This document shows positions 1 to 8,385 of a DNA stretch of 62,282 nucleotides, piece by piece. Source of the DNA: an uncultured Bacteroidales bacterium. Lineage in GTDB: Bacteria > Bacteroidota > Bacteroidia > Bacteroidales > UBA932. Location of the stretch: positions 1 through 62,282 of the forward strand of contig CAMHKQ010000010.1 of NCBI GenBank assembly GCA_946185745.1. The letters are read 5' to 3'. The notes below the pieces were generated by a model. The model was not told the origin of the DNA. It saw only the letters and a program-made list of their open reading frames with translations, and made no database searches. A program made the translations under genes and the position numbers. How positions within the stretch are numbered: the stretch's first letter is position 1; every line of letters starts with the position of its first letter.

Positions 1-595
1 GGCCGAAGAAATCCTTGCTGTAGTCGGGAAGCCCCTTCTTGTCTTTGGGGACGTTGTCGAGCGGAAGCGTGGTGACCTGGAACATGTTGCCTGCGCCTTC
101 CGCGTCGGCGGCAGTGATGAGCGGAGTGTTGAGGTATACGAAACCCTTCGAATGGAAGAATTCGTGGATTGCGAACGCCATCTGGCTGCGGAGCCTGAGC
201 ACCGCACCGAAAGTGTTCGTGCGCGGACGCAGGTGCGCGACCGTGCGCAGGTATTCAAACGAGGTGTCCTTCTTCTGGAGAGGGTAGCGGACGGGATCGC
301 ACTCGCCGTAAAGCTCGATGGACGAGGCGTGGATTTCGACCGCCTGGCCGCTGCCGGGCGACTCGACCAGCATGCCGGTGACGGCGATGCACGCGCCGGT
401 GGTGATCTTTGCGAGAAGGTCTGCGTCGATGGCGGTCTTGTCCACCACGACCTGTATGTTTTGGATAGTCGAGCCGTCGTTGAGGGCGATGAACGCTATC
501 TCTTTATTTCCTCTTTTAGTGCGGACCCAGCCTTTCGCCAGGACCTCCCGGCCGGGCTCCATGCCCAGCAGGGTTTTGACTTTGCTTCTGATCAT
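1..595 (-). CDS. asnS: Asparaginyl-tRNA synthetase, N-terminal part (cut by window edge)
   Basis: Class II synthetase that charges tRNA-Asn in the cytoplasm. The 198 visible codons begin [13 protein letters not shown]. They hold the OB-fold anticodon-binding domain (about residues 18-105, with [15 protein letters not shown]) and the start of the catalytic core, including motif 1 ([16 protein letters not shown]) and AEGAGNMF, a signature separating AsnRS from AspRS. The C-terminal catalytic half lies outside the window. The start follows the terminator of the exb operon; no clear TAnnTTTG element precedes it, so its promoter is unresolved. Confidence 0.95.
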   Translation of the reverse strand, partial: MIRSKVKTLLGMEPGREVLAKGWVRTKRGNKEIAFIALNDGSTIQNIQVVVDKTAIDADLLAKITTGACIAVTGMLVESPGSGQAVEIHASSIELYGECDPVRYPLQKKDTSFEYLRTVAHLRPRTNTFGAVLRLRSQMAFAIHEFFHSKGFVYLNTPLITAADAEGAGNMFQVTTLPLDNVPKDKKGLPDYSKDFFG

Positions 596-610
596 TGAAC
601 TGCCGTTTTT

Positions 611-640
611 TAAAAAGCAGCCCTCATTAAGGGGGCTGCT
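611..640 (-). terminator. Rho-independent terminator of the exb operon
   Basis: Read on the minus strand, an 8-bp stem (AGCAGCCC / GGGCTGCT, plus-strand arms 633-640 and 616-623) is followed by a T run. It lies just after the second exbD stop codon and before asnS. Confidence 0.8.
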
Positions 641-660
641 CTATAGGGTAAGCCGGACGT

Positions 661-1119
661 TTAGTCGGCTTTTCTTGCGGAATACATTATCTTGAGTGCG
701 GAACAGCGCCGCAGCTCCTGCTTGATGTCGGTGACAATACCCATGCGGGTGTTCTCATCAGCTCTGATGCAGACTGTCATGAAAGCCCTGTCGGCCTCGC
801 TCATGCTCTCGCGCTCGGCGGCCACGAAGTCACGGATGTCCTTGGTGGTCTTGAAGGAGTCGTTGAGCTGGATACGGGTTTCGTTACCGTACTGAGCCTG
901 GAGGCTGGTGATGGGCGTTCCCACGTTGATGTACGAGGAAAGGTCTTTACGCTCGAGCTTGACGCTCTCGGAAGCGGTAGGAAGCTTCACGACGACCTTG
1001 TTCTCGGTTTCACGCATCTGGGTGGTTACCATGAAGAAGAACAGGAGCATGAAAACTATATCGGAGCTTGTTCCGATGTTGGGCGTACTCTTTTTACCGC
1101 CTTTCTTGAACATTGACAT
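661..1119 (-). CDS. exbD: ExbD/TolR family biopolymer transport protein (distal copy)
   Basis: A 152-residue inner-membrane subunit of the proton-driven motor that energises TonB-dependent outer-membrane transport. A short basic N-terminus leads into one membrane helix (about residues 18-36, DIVFMLLFFFMVTT) with the proton-carrying Asp at residue 20; the rest is a periplasmic domain. It is the last gene of exbB - membrane protein - exbD - exbD, 11 bp after the previous exbD, and is followed by a terminator. Two different ExbD paralogs side by side are common in Bacteroidota. No tonB is present in the window. Confidence 0.9.
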   Translation of the reverse strand: MSMFKKGGKKSTPNIGTSSDIVFMLLFFFMVTTQMRETENKVVVKLPTASESVKLERKDLSSYINVGTPITSLQAQYGNETRIQLNDSFKTTKDIRDFVAAERESMSEADRAFMTVCIRADENTRMGIVTDIKQELRRCSALKIMYSARKAD

Positions 1120-1130
1120 AATTCTGTCTC

Positions 1131-1709
1131 CTATCTCTTTTTACCGGTATCCTTGGGCTCAGCCTCGGAAATCTGTTGTGGAACGACGTCTTTTATGATG
1201 CGCTGCTGATCTTCCGACAGAGCCATGAAGCTCTTGCCGAATTCCGCCATCGCGGCCTCGTCACGGAGTTCGTTCACGGCCTTTACCAGTTCGTTCTGGA
1301 CTGCTATGTAGGCCTGGTAGCTGGTACCGCGGTCGTTCTGGAGGGAGATGACTCCCTTCGAAACCATGCGGGTGCCCAGCCCTTCGATCTCGGTGGCTGT
1401 CTTCTCGGGAAGATTGGGATCGTTGGTGGGATTGGTAAGGAAGATCTTGATCTTGTCTTTGAGCTGACTTACATCCATGGGTTCGTTGCCGGCGAGCAGA
1501 CGGTCCTGTGCGTTGATTCTCACAACGATGATGTTGCGACGATTGACTTTCTGGTCCTGAGCCTTCTGATTCTCATCTGGAATAGGAGGGAGTCGACGGC
1601 TCAGACCTGTCTGTGACCCCATGGTTGTAGTCATGAGGAAGTAGCACAGAAGCAGGAATGCTATGTCGGCCGACGAGTCGTAAGTCTGCAGCCTTGGTCT
1701 TCTTGCCAT
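1131..1709 (-). CDS. exbD: ExbD/TolR family biopolymer transport protein (proximal copy)
   Basis: A 192-residue paralog of the neighbouring ExbD, with one N-terminal membrane helix (about residues 14-31, ADIAFLLLCYFLMTTTM) carrying the conserved Asp15. The periplasmic part is longer and ends in a charged tail (EAEPKDTGKKR). It diverges strongly from the second copy outside the membrane segment, so the pair probably forms a hetero-oligomer with ExbB or serves different receptors (inference). It starts 6 bp after the upstream membrane protein. Confidence 0.9.
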   Translation of the reverse strand: MARRPRLQTYDSSADIAFLLLCYFLMTTTMGSQTGLSRRLPPIPDENQKAQDQKVNRRNIIVVRINAQDRLLAGNEPMDVSQLKDKIKIFLTNPTNDPNLPEKTATEIEGLGTRMVSKGVISLQNDRGTSYQAYIAVQNELVKAVNELRDEAAMAEFGKSFMALSEDQQRIIKDVVPQQISEAEPKDTGKKR

Positions 1710-1715
1710 GGGATA

Positions 1716-2156
1716 TTAGCCTTTTTTGTTGGTTAAGGACATACGGATTTCTCCTACGATGATGGCAACGACTGCCACTGCAACGAGGATGTAAGCCATA
1801 TAGAGTATAGTGTCTGTGAGCTTGAGCATGCCCTTTGACGGCTGCTCAACCGATACGAGGCCGATTGCCTCCTTGCCCGGAGCAATGAGATACACTATGA
1901 ATACGAATGCGGCGATGGCGAGAATGCCGATACCGAGCCTGATGAAGCTCTTGGCATCTCCCCTGGCGCCCACGATGAACCCGATGATGATTGCAAGTAA
2001 AGCAAGGGCCACCGTGATGTATGCATAGTTGAGCAGCACGCTCGATGCAAGGCCGTCGTTGGATGCGAAGCCTGTAAGGAAGCCCCACACCACGATGCCT
2101 GCGCCGATGACGAGCAGCAGAATCATTAACCAGGTGAATACTTTATTGTTTTTCAT
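1716..2156 (-). CDS. Small four-helix membrane protein of the exb operon
   Basis: A 146-residue hydrophobic protein with about four membrane helices (near residues 9-30, 44-64, 74-93 and 116-136). I recognise no functional motif. A small multi-pass protein between exbB and exbD is a recurrent arrangement in Bacteroidales exb operons, which suggests an accessory role in motor assembly, but that is inference from position only. It lies 21 bp downstream of exbB and 6 bp upstream of exbD. Confidence 0.75.
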   Translation of the reverse strand: MKNNKVFTWLMILLLVIGAGIVVWGFLTGFASNDGLASSVLLNYAYITVALALLAIIIGFIVGARGDAKSFIRLGIGILAIAAFVFIVYLIAPGKEAIGLVSVEQPSKGMLKLTDTILYMAYILVAVAVVAIIVGEIRMSLTNKKG

Positions 2157-2177
2157 TGTAGGACCTTTTTTAAAGGT

Positions 2178-2978
2178 TTACTTTCCCTGCTTTTTGTTGT
2201 ACTTGTAAAGGATGTCGAGCATCGAGATGGAACTGTTCTCCATGTCGATGGTAAGGGAGTCAATCCTGGAAAGAACGTAGTTGTAGAACACCTGAAGGAT
2301 GGAGGCCACGATAAGACCGGCGATGGTGGTGATAAGAGCGACCTTCATACCGCCTGCTACGACGTTCGGGGAGATGTCACCAGCCTTCTGGATATCGTCG
2401 AAGGCCTTGACCATACCGATAACGGTTCCGAGGAATCCCAGGGACGGGGCCAGGGAGATGAACAGGGCGATCCAGCTGAGGTTGTTTTCCATGAGGCTAG
2501 ACTGAACGGAGCCGGAGGAAACGATGGTCCTTTCGACGGTGTCGAGGCCCTGGTCGTAATGCATGAGACCCTGGTAGAAGATGCTGGCAACGGGGCCGCG
2601 GGTGTTGCGGCAGACGTCCTTGGCAGCTTCGATTCCGCCGTTCTCAAGAGCGTTCTCGACTTTCTCGAGGAGAGCCTTGGTGTTGGTCTTGGAGAAGGAG
2701 AGATAAAGGATTCTCTCGATGGAGAAAGCAAGACCGAAGATAAGGCAGAGGATGATGAGGGACATGAAGCCGGCACCACCTTCGATGAACTTCGACTTTA
2801 TTGCCTGGGTGATGGGAACTTCCTCGGGGGCATCCTGGGCGATAGCCACGTCGGTAGCGGGAGCTTCCGCCACTTGTTCTGTTGCTTCCTCAGCAGGAGC
2901 AGCTTCCTGAGCGGATGCAATGCTGGCAGTAAAGGCCATGGTGGCGATTGCTGCGAGAATCATGAAAAACTTTTTCAT
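2178..2978 (-). CDS. exbB: MotA/TolQ/ExbB proton channel family protein
   Basis: A 266-residue channel subunit of the ExbB-ExbD motor. Unlike short enterobacterial ExbB, it begins with a signal peptide (residues 1-23, ending ASIASAQ) followed by an acidic Ala/Glu-rich stretch (about 24-57). Three membrane segments follow, with the family hallmark LGFLGTVIGMVKAF in the second and a conserved helix near GGMKVALITTIAGLIVA. It is the first gene of the operon. The 112-bp upstream gap to the asparaginase stop must carry its promoter, but no perfect TAnnTTTG box is visible there. Confidence 0.92.
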   Translation of the reverse strand: MKKFFMILAAIATMAFTASIASAQEAAPAEEATEQVAEAPATDVAIAQDAPEEVPITQAIKSKFIEGGAGFMSLIILCLIFGLAFSIERILYLSFSKTNTKALLEKVENALENGGIEAAKDVCRNTRGPVASIFYQGLMHYDQGLDTVERTIVSSGSVQSSLMENNLSWIALFISLAPSLGFLGTVIGMVKAFDDIQKAGDISPNVVAGGMKVALITTIAGLIVASILQVFYNYVLSRIDSLTIDMENSSISMLDILYKYNKKQGK

Positions 2979-3090
2979 AACTGTTTTTTTGGTGAATTGA
3001 TTAGTTAAATTATTGTTAGTTCAATTTTGTTGCGTGGGCAAGTGTCCTAAAATCGTTGCAATTTAGCAAAAAAATTTCATTCGGCAAGCA

Positions 3091-4137
3091 TTATTTTGAT
3101 ATTTCGCCCTTGAGGTTGCGCTCAAGGAGAGACTTAACTTTCTCATTGTCTGAGTATTCGCCCAGCAGAAAAAACAATTTGCCGAGGGCTGCTTCGGTGG
3201 TCATGTCGTATCCTGATATCACTCCGGCGTCTTTCAGCGCCTTTCCGGTGGCGTAGATGTCCATGTTTACCTCGCCGGCGAGACACTGCGTTACGTTGAG
3301 CAGTATCTTCCCCGAATCGGCCGCCTCTTTCACTATGTCGGTGAACCAAGGCTTGCTGATGGCGTTGCCGGAGCCGTAGGTCTCGATGATGACCGCCCTG
3401 ATGCCTTCGCCCAGCAGTACGTCCCTTGCCACCTGGGCCGTGATTCCCGGATGAATCTTGAGGATGGCCACCCGGGTGTCCAGTTTCGTGTGGATCTGGA
3501 ACGACCTTTCCAGATGCGAGGGATGGTGGATTACCATGTCGCGGTAGTGGATGCTGATGCCGGCGTCCGCGAGCGTCGGGAAGTTGGGGGAGCGGAAGGC
3601 GTCGAACGCGCTGGAGTTCACTTTGGTGGAACGGTTGCCCCTGAGCAGCTGCGAGTTGAAGAAAATGCTCACTTCGGGCACCATGGCGTTGCCGCGCATG
3701 TCCTTGGCGGCGGCTATCTCCACCGCAGACACCAGGTTCTCCTTGCCGTCGGTGCGGGGAGAGCCTATGGGCAGCTGGCTCCCGGTGAAAATGACCGGCT
3801 TGTGCAGGTGGTCCAGCATGAAACTGAGCACCGATGCGCTGTAGGCCATGGTATCGGTGCCGTGGAGCACTATGAACCCGTCGTATTCGGAATATTTGGA
3901 CTTGATGAGCTCTGCCAGTTCCACCCACATGGCGGGCTCGACGTCCGAGGAGTCAATCAGCGGGTCGAAGGTGTAGGAGTCTATCCTGGTGGAGAATTTC
4001 CGTAGTTCCGGAACCTCCTGCAGGATCTGGCTGAAGTCGAAGGGGCAGAGGGCCTGCGTCTTCGGGTCCATCTTCATGCCTATCGTTCCTCCGGTGTAGA
4101 TCAGGAGGATTTTTGACTTGTCGAACGGGTTTCGCAT
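3091..4137 (-). CDS. ansA: Type I (cytoplasmic) L-asparaginase
   Basis: Hydrolyses L-asparagine to aspartate and ammonia. The 348 residues lack a signal peptide, as expected for the cytoplasmic type I enzyme. The N-terminal nucleophile loop YTGGTIGM (Thr15 and Thr18 region) and the second active-site motif HGTDTMAYSAS are both intact. The first 37 bp overlap the 3' end of tatD in another frame, so the two are probably translated from one transcript. The start MRNPFDKSKILLIYTGGT fits the family's usual N-terminus. Confidence 0.93.
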   Translation of the reverse strand: MRNPFDKSKILLIYTGGTIGMKMDPKTQALCPFDFSQILQEVPELRKFSTRIDSYTFDPLIDSSDVEPAMWVELAELIKSKYSEYDGFIVLHGTDTMAYSASVLSFMLDHLHKPVIFTGSQLPIGSPRTDGKENLVSAVEIAAAKDMRGNAMVPEVSIFFNSQLLRGNRSTKVNSSAFDAFRSPNFPTLADAGISIHYRDMVIHHPSHLERSFQIHTKLDTRVAILKIHPGITAQVARDVLLGEGIRAVIIETYGSGNAISKPWFTDIVKEAADSGKILLNVTQCLAGEVNMDIYATGKALKDAGVISGYDMTTEAALGKLFFLLGEYSDNEKVKSLLERNLKGEISK

Positions 4138-4898
4138 AGGTTGAACAGTTTTATTGCGTTTTCTGTGGTTGTCTCTTCCACTTTTTCAAGCGGCACTCCC
4201 TTTATTTCGGCGATCTTCGCGGCGATTATGGGAATGTTGGCGGATTCGTTGCGGGTGCCCCTGAGGGGCGTTGGGGCCATGTAGGGGGCGTCGGTCTCGA
4301 GCAGGATGCGGTCGAGCGGAACGGCCTTCACCGTTTCGGGCAGATGCGCGTTCTTGAAGGTGACCACTCCGCCCACCCCGATGCTCCAGTCGCCGTAGCG
4401 GCAGAGTTCGCGGAAGGTCTCGGCGCTGCCGGAATAGGCGTGCAGGTTGCCCCTGAGGTGCAGGTGGGCGCAGTCTTTCACTATCCTGACGAAGTCTTCG
4501 GTGGCGTCGCGCAGATGGATGTTCACGGGCAGGCCCCACTTGTCGGCAAGCTCGAACTGTATCCTCAGCACCTCCTTCTGCTGTTCCTTGAAAGTGACGT
4601 CCCAGTGGTAGTCGAGGCCTATTTCGCCTACGGCGACGGGGTGCTGCGGCAGCCACTGTTCAAGGGCGTCTATTTCGTCGCGCCAGTCTTCGCGGACCTC
4701 TTCGCCGTGCAGCCCTATCATGGGGTAGAGCACCCCGGGATGCCGCGCGCAGAGCTCATACATGGCGGCCCTTTCCGCCCGGCAGATGTCCGCCTGCAGC
4801 ATTATACCCACTCCTGCGGCCTGCGCCCTCGCAATGACCGCCTCTTCCTCCCCGCGGAATGCCTCGTCGGAGATGTGGGTATGTGTGTCCACGAACAT
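4101..4898 (-). CDS. tatD: TatD family metal-dependent hydrolase/DNase
   Basis: A 265-residue TIM-barrel metallohydrolase. The family acts as a 3'-5' exonuclease or deoxyribonuclease. Metal ligands are visible in DTHTHI (His6, His8), GEIGLDYHWD and the C-terminal ETDAPYMAP. A TAACTTTG promoter box lies 7 nt before the ATG and overlaps the dprA stop codon, so the mRNA is probably leaderless even though dprA lies directly upstream. It overlaps ansA by 37 bp. Confidence 0.93.
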   Translation of the reverse strand: MFVDTHTHISDEAFRGEEEAVIARAQAAGVGIMLQADICRAERAAMYELCARHPGVLYPMIGLHGEEVREDWRDEIDALEQWLPQHPVAVGEIGLDYHWDVTFKEQQKEVLRIQFELADKWGLPVNIHLRDATEDFVRIVKDCAHLHLRGNLHAYSGSAETFRELCRYGDWSIGVGGVVTFKNAHLPETVKAVPLDRILLETDAPYMAPTPLRGTRNESANIPIIAAKIAEIKGVPLEKVEETTTENAIKLFNLCETRSTSQKSS

Positions 4899-4905
4899 CA
4901 GAATA

Positions 4906-4913
4906 CAAAGTTA
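4906..4913 (-). promoter_or_regulatory. TAnnTTTG promoter box for tatD-ansA
   Basis: TAACTTTG on the minus strand, 7 nt before the tatD ATG; its first three bases are the dprA stop codon. Matches the Bacteroidota -7 element. The spacing leaves room for essentially no 5' leader. Confidence 0.65.
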
Positions 4914-6071
4914 GTCAAATTTGGCATTAATGGTGCAGCGCTGCATCAGGTCGGTGCAGATGATTCCGTCGCCTTCGAGCACTCCGGCCAGCCCGGCGAC
5001 CTCCGAGTATGGCATTTTCAGCAGGCCGCAGAGTTCGTCCAGCGACGCTCCGCGGTTTTTCCTGACGGCCATGGCCAGCCTCAGGAGGGCGGAACTTTCC
5101 TCTGCCGGAAGCGCAGCGTAACGCCTTCTGACGCTTTCGGCCAGGTCGCTTCCCTTGCGCAGGTAGTAGCGCCCGAGCCCGAGCTGCGCCCCGAGCCCGG
5201 CAAGATTCACTATCGCTTCGGCGGTCTTCTCGGCAATGAGGGCGTTGCAGCCGGCGGAGCGGAAGTCGTCGATCCGCCCCGGAAGGGCATACACCTCCCG
5301 GCCGTAACCGCTTGCAAGTCCGCAGGTTATGAGTCCTCCGCCATGGGCTTTGCTCTCTATGAGGATGGTCGCCCGGGACAGCGCCGCGATGATGCGGTTG
5401 CGCCGCAGGAAGGTGAATGCCACCGGGCCTGTGCCGGGGGGATAGTCGGTCACGAGGGCGCATCCGGGAGTGAGGGCAATGTTGGCTGCTATGGCCTGGT
5501 GCGCCCGTGGATAGACTTCGTCGATTCCGCCTGGCAGCACCGCTATGGTGGGAAGGCCGTTTTCGAGCGCCGCCCGGTGCGCCGTGATGTCTATCCCGAA
5601 AGCCAGACCGCTCACTATCACGGGCCTGAGAGGGGCCTGCGCCAGGGCCTTCACCGTTCTCTCGCACCATTCCCTGCCGTACGGGGAGGCGTCCCTTGTG
5701 CCGACGATGGCGACGTACGCCCCGGCGCCGAAAATCTCCGCCGGGGAGGAGGCGCTTTTGTAGTAGAGCCCCGCCGGCGGGTCTTCGCATTCTTTCAGCA
5801 GCTGCGGGAAATCGGGATGGGTGTAAGGCAGGAAGCGGCATCCCAGCCCCTCCAGCCATCCGAGCTCCCTCTCTTCCTTTTCCAGGGCGGCGGCATTTAC
5901 CATCCCCGTGTATTTGCTGTACGGGCCGAGGAGTCCGTCTATCTCTCCCGCCGGCCTTTCGAAGACCGCGGCGGCCGATCCGTACCTGTTTAGCAGCGCG
6001 AGAGCCGCCCTTGGTTCATATCCGAAGATTCTGTTCAGCGCGCATGCGCAAACTGTTTCACGCTCAATCAT
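4911..6071 (-). CDS. dprA: DNA-processing protein DprA/Smf
   Basis: A 386-residue protein that, in studied bacteria, binds incoming single-stranded DNA and loads RecA during natural transformation. An N-terminal helical SAM-like part (about 1-70) is followed by a Rossmann-type domain with IVGTRDASPYG, VSGLAFGIDITAHRAAL and LPGGIDEVYPRAH. A winged-helix-like C-terminus ends at NAKFD. It lies downstream of queA, separated by a hairpin terminator. A weak box-like TATATTGG lies just before the start. Confidence 0.92.
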   Translation of the reverse strand: MIERETVCACALNRIFGYEPRAALALLNRYGSAAAVFERPAGEIDGLLGPYSKYTGMVNAAALEKEERELGWLEGLGCRFLPYTHPDFPQLLKECEDPPAGLYYKSASSPAEIFGAGAYVAIVGTRDASPYGREWCERTVKALAQAPLRPVIVSGLAFGIDITAHRAALENGLPTIAVLPGGIDEVYPRAHQAIAANIALTPGCALVTDYPPGTGPVAFTFLRRNRIIAALSRATILIESKAHGGGLITCGLASGYGREVYALPGRIDDFRSAGCNALIAEKTAEAIVNLAGLGAQLGLGRYYLRKGSDLAESVRRRYAALPAEESSALLRLAMAVRKNRGASLDELCGLLKMPYSEVAGLAGVLEGDGIICTDLMQRCTINAKFD

Positions 6072-6096
6072 GGCCCCAATATAAGGCCGGTCGGAG

Positions 6097-6130
6097 CAAA
6101 AAAATGCAGGGGTAAAAAATACTCCTGCAT
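6097..6130 (-). terminator. Rho-independent terminator after queA
   Basis: On the minus strand a 7-bp stem (ATGCAGG / CCTGCAT, plus-strand arms 6124-6130 and 6104-6110) precedes a run of seven T. It lies between the queA stop and the dprA start. A T-rich tract on the other side means it could act in both directions. Confidence 0.75.
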
Positions 6131-6167
6131 CTTTTTCTGTTTTTTAAAAACCGAAAATTTTAATTGT

Positions 6168-7217
6168 CTATACAATCAGCAGAGCGTCGCCGTAGGGGCC
6201 GAAGCGATAGTCCTGTTCGAGCGCTGTGTGATAGGCCTTCATCACGTTCTGATAGCCGCCGAACGCCGCCTCGCACATGAGCATGGTGCTCCCGGGCATG
6301 TGGAAATTGCTCACGAAGGCATCGGCGATACTGAACTGATAGGGCGGGAATATGAACTTGTTGGTCCACATGTCGCTGGGCTTCACCTCGTTGGTAGTGG
6401 TGGTGTAGGTCTCCAGGGCGCGGATCACGGTGACGCCGACGGCCAGCACCTTGCGATGCGCGTGCTTGGCCCGGTTGATGCGCTCGGCCGCCTCGGGAGT
6501 GATTATCATGCGCTCGCCGTCCATGCGGTGCTTCGACAGATCCTCGACATCTACCTGGCGGAAATGGCCTATGCCCATGTGCACGGTTATGAAAGTCTTG
6601 TCTATGTCTTTCAGAATCATGCGGTTGAAGAGCTCGCGGCTGAAATGCAGACCCGCCGCGGGAGCGCTTACGGCGCCCTCCTTGTCAGCGAAGATGGTCT
6701 GGAAATTCCCGGCGTCCTCGGGGGTGGGCTTGGCTTTAACCCATTCCGGAACCGGAGTTTCGCCGAGGGCGAAGAGGGCCTGCTTGAACTCGTCGTACGG
6801 ACCGTCGTAGAGGAAACGCAGGGTCCTGCCGCGGGAGGTGGTGTTGTCGATGACCTCGGCCACCATGCTCTCGTCCTCACCGAAATAAAGCTTGTTGCCG
6901 ATGCGGATCTTGCGGGCCGGTTCCACTATGACGTCCCAGAGCTTCTGCTCCCTGTTGAGCTCGCGGAGCAGGAAGACCATGATTTCGGCCCCGGTCTTTT
7001 CTTTCTTGCCGAAGAGCCTGGCGGGAAAGACCTTGGTGTCGTTGAGCACGAACAGGTCGTCCTTGCCGAAATAATCTATGATGTCCTTGAACTGGCGGTG
7101 TTCGATTTCGCCGCTTGCCTTGTGGAGAACCATGAGCTTGCACTCGTCCCTCCACCTGGTGGGCTCCTGAGCTATCCTGTCCTTGGGAAGGTCGAAGCTG
7201 AATTGAGAAAGTTTCAT
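6168..7217 (-). CDS. queA: tRNA preQ1(34) S-adenosylmethionine ribosyltransferase-isomerase QueA
   Basis: Transfers the ribosyl part of SAM to preQ1 in the wobble position of tRNA during queuosine synthesis. The 349 residues start at MKLSQFSFDLPKDRIAQEP, the standard family N-terminus; an in-frame upstream codon (7265) would add 16 unrelated residues and was rejected. Family motifs include LNDTKVFPARLFG, SAPAAGLHFS and HMGIGHFRQV. The neighbours belong to other pathways. A terminator follows the gene. Confidence 0.95.
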   Translation of the reverse strand: MKLSQFSFDLPKDRIAQEPTRWRDECKLMVLHKASGEIEHRQFKDIIDYFGKDDLFVLNDTKVFPARLFGKKEKTGAEIMVFLLRELNREQKLWDVIVEPARKIRIGNKLYFGEDESMVAEVIDNTTSRGRTLRFLYDGPYDEFKQALFALGETPVPEWVKAKPTPEDAGNFQTIFADKEGAVSAPAAGLHFSRELFNRMILKDIDKTFITVHMGIGHFRQVDVEDLSKHRMDGERMIITPEAAERINRAKHAHRKVLAVGVTVIRALETYTTTTNEVKPSDMWTNKFIFPPYQFSIADAFVSNFHMPGSTMLMCEAAFGGYQNVMKAYHTALEQDYRFGPYGDALLIV

Positions 7218-7270
7218 GTTTGCGATGTGGGTAGTAACTTTAATTGTACGGCAAACATGACCCAAAAGTT

Positions 7271-7882
7271 TCAGACCCTGGCCTCGCGGAACACTTCCTG
7301 GATTGATGGAAAGCTTTCACGGAGGTACGGGGGGAGGGAAGATTTGGCCACCCAGGCGGCCTTGTTGATGTCTTCCTCGCGCTGCGGAGTGAGGTTGACC
7401 GGGTCGGTGTAGAGCATTTCATACCACCAGGTGTGCTTGAGATGCCACACCCCGTCGCGCAGATAGCAGTGGTCGGTGACGCAGATGAGCGGCCCGAGCT
7501 CGAGCTTGTCCACCCCGGTCTCTTCCTGCACTTCGCGGATGGCGGTGGTGCGGATGTCCTCGCCGCTTTCCTGATGCCCCTTCGGCAGGTCCCACATCTC
7601 GCCCCTGTGGATGAGCAGATAGTCCCCGCGGCGGTTGCACACCAGCCCGCCCGCGGCGTTCACCTCGCGGAACTCGGCGCAGAGGCGGCGGTACATCTTG
7701 TCGGGACCCGAGGTGGGGATATAGATGCGGGAGAGTTCCTGCGAAGCCTCGAACATCAGGACGAGGGTGTGGATGTCGATATGCTCGCCCACATGGAACT
7801 CCACTGCATTGGGATCTGCAAGCGCCTGATCGTCAGGCTCGCAGATTATGATGCAGCGCTTTTCGAAATATATTCTGTGCAT
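7271..7882 (-). CDS. Nudix hydrolase
   Basis: A 203-residue protein with a complete Nudix box, GHQESG-E-DIRTTAI-REVQEETGV, about residues 107-129. It probably cleaves a nucleoside-diphosphate-linked substrate, but the substrate cannot be read from sequence. About 80 residues precede the Nudix fold. The start at MHRIYFEKRC was chosen over an upstream in-frame ATG (7930) because the upstream codon precedes the TAATTTTG promoter box at 7900-7907. It is transcribed divergently from the SRPBCC gene. Confidence 0.88.
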   Translation of the reverse strand: MHRIYFEKRCIIICEPDDQALADPNAVEFHVGEHIDIHTLVLMFEASQELSRIYIPTSGPDKMYRRLCAEFREVNAAGGLVCNRRGDYLLIHRGEMWDLPKGHQESGEDIRTTAIREVQEETGVDKLELGPLICVTDHCYLRDGVWHLKHTWWYEMLYTDPVNLTPQREEDINKAAWVAKSSLPPYLRESFPSIQEVFREARV

Positions 7883-7891
7883 AATTATTGC

Positions 7892-7899
7892 TATCTTTG
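7892..7899 (+). promoter_or_regulatory. TAnnTTTG promoter box for the SRPBCC-domain gene
   Basis: TATCTTTG on the plus strand, 23 nt before the SRPBCC ATG and 7 nt before an earlier ATG (7907) that opens a 10-codon ORF. It directly abuts the opposing box at 7900-7907. Confidence 0.7.
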
Positions 7900-7907
7900 C
7901 AAAATTA
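7900..7907 (-). promoter_or_regulatory. TAnnTTTG promoter box for the Nudix gene
   Basis: TAATTTTG on the minus strand, 17 nt before the Nudix ATG. It is immediately adjacent to and facing the plus-strand box 7892-7899, so the two divergent transcripts should overlap at their 5' ends. Confidence 0.65.
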
Positions 7908-7922
7908 TGAATTTTTCGCGAG

Positions 7923-8384
7923 ATGAACACTCAATATAACAGCAAACACGGCATCGTTTCCCGGCCGCAGACCGACATCTACATGATTTTCACGGATCTG
8001 CGCAACTTCCTGAACTTCCTTCCGGAAGACAGGAAAGCGGGCGTCACCGCCGATTTCGACACCCTGTCGGCAGAGTTTCAGGGCATGCGTATAGGCGTGA
8101 GGGTGACCCGCCGCGAGCCCTATTCCTATATTGAACTTCACGACAACGGAGCGCCCGTGGAATTCACCGCCGGCCTCCATTTCGACACCGTCCCCGGCGA
8201 GCCCGGCAAAACCGATTTCTACATCACCGCCGAAGCCAACCTCAACTTCATGGTGAAGATGATGCTCGGCAACAAGGTCAAGGATGCCCTGGACAGGGTT
8301 GTGGACGGCCTTGTGGACGTATCCAACGGCAAAGTTCCCGAGGGCGTGCCGCAGGAGTATGCGGACATGATGAAAAACATGTAG
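7923..8384 (+). CDS. SRPBCC (START-like) domain protein
   Basis: A 153-residue protein resembling the polyketide-cyclase/START-like fold: an N-terminal segment with TDIYMIFTDLRNFLNFLPED, a central beta-rich stretch with FTAGLHFDTVPGEPGKTDFYI, and a long C-terminal helix. Such proteins bind small hydrophobic ligands; the ligand here is unknown. The RNA methyltransferase gene starts 1 nt after its stop, so the two are probably co-transcribed. A possible 10-codon leaderless ORF (7907-7939) overlaps its start. Confidence 0.75.
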   Translation: MNTQYNSKHGIVSRPQTDIYMIFTDLRNFLNFLPEDRKAGVTADFDTLSAEFQGMRIGVRVTRREPYSYIELHDNGAPVEFTAGLHFDTVPGEPGKTDFYITAEANLNFMVKMMLGNKVKDALDRVVDGLVDVSNGKVPEGVPQEYADMMKNM

Positions 8385-8385
8385 C

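Noticed and set aside
4344..5993. 549-codon plus-strand ORF
   Set aside because: Antisense to tatD and dprA, both with clear catalytic or binding motifs; translation has no recognisable domain.
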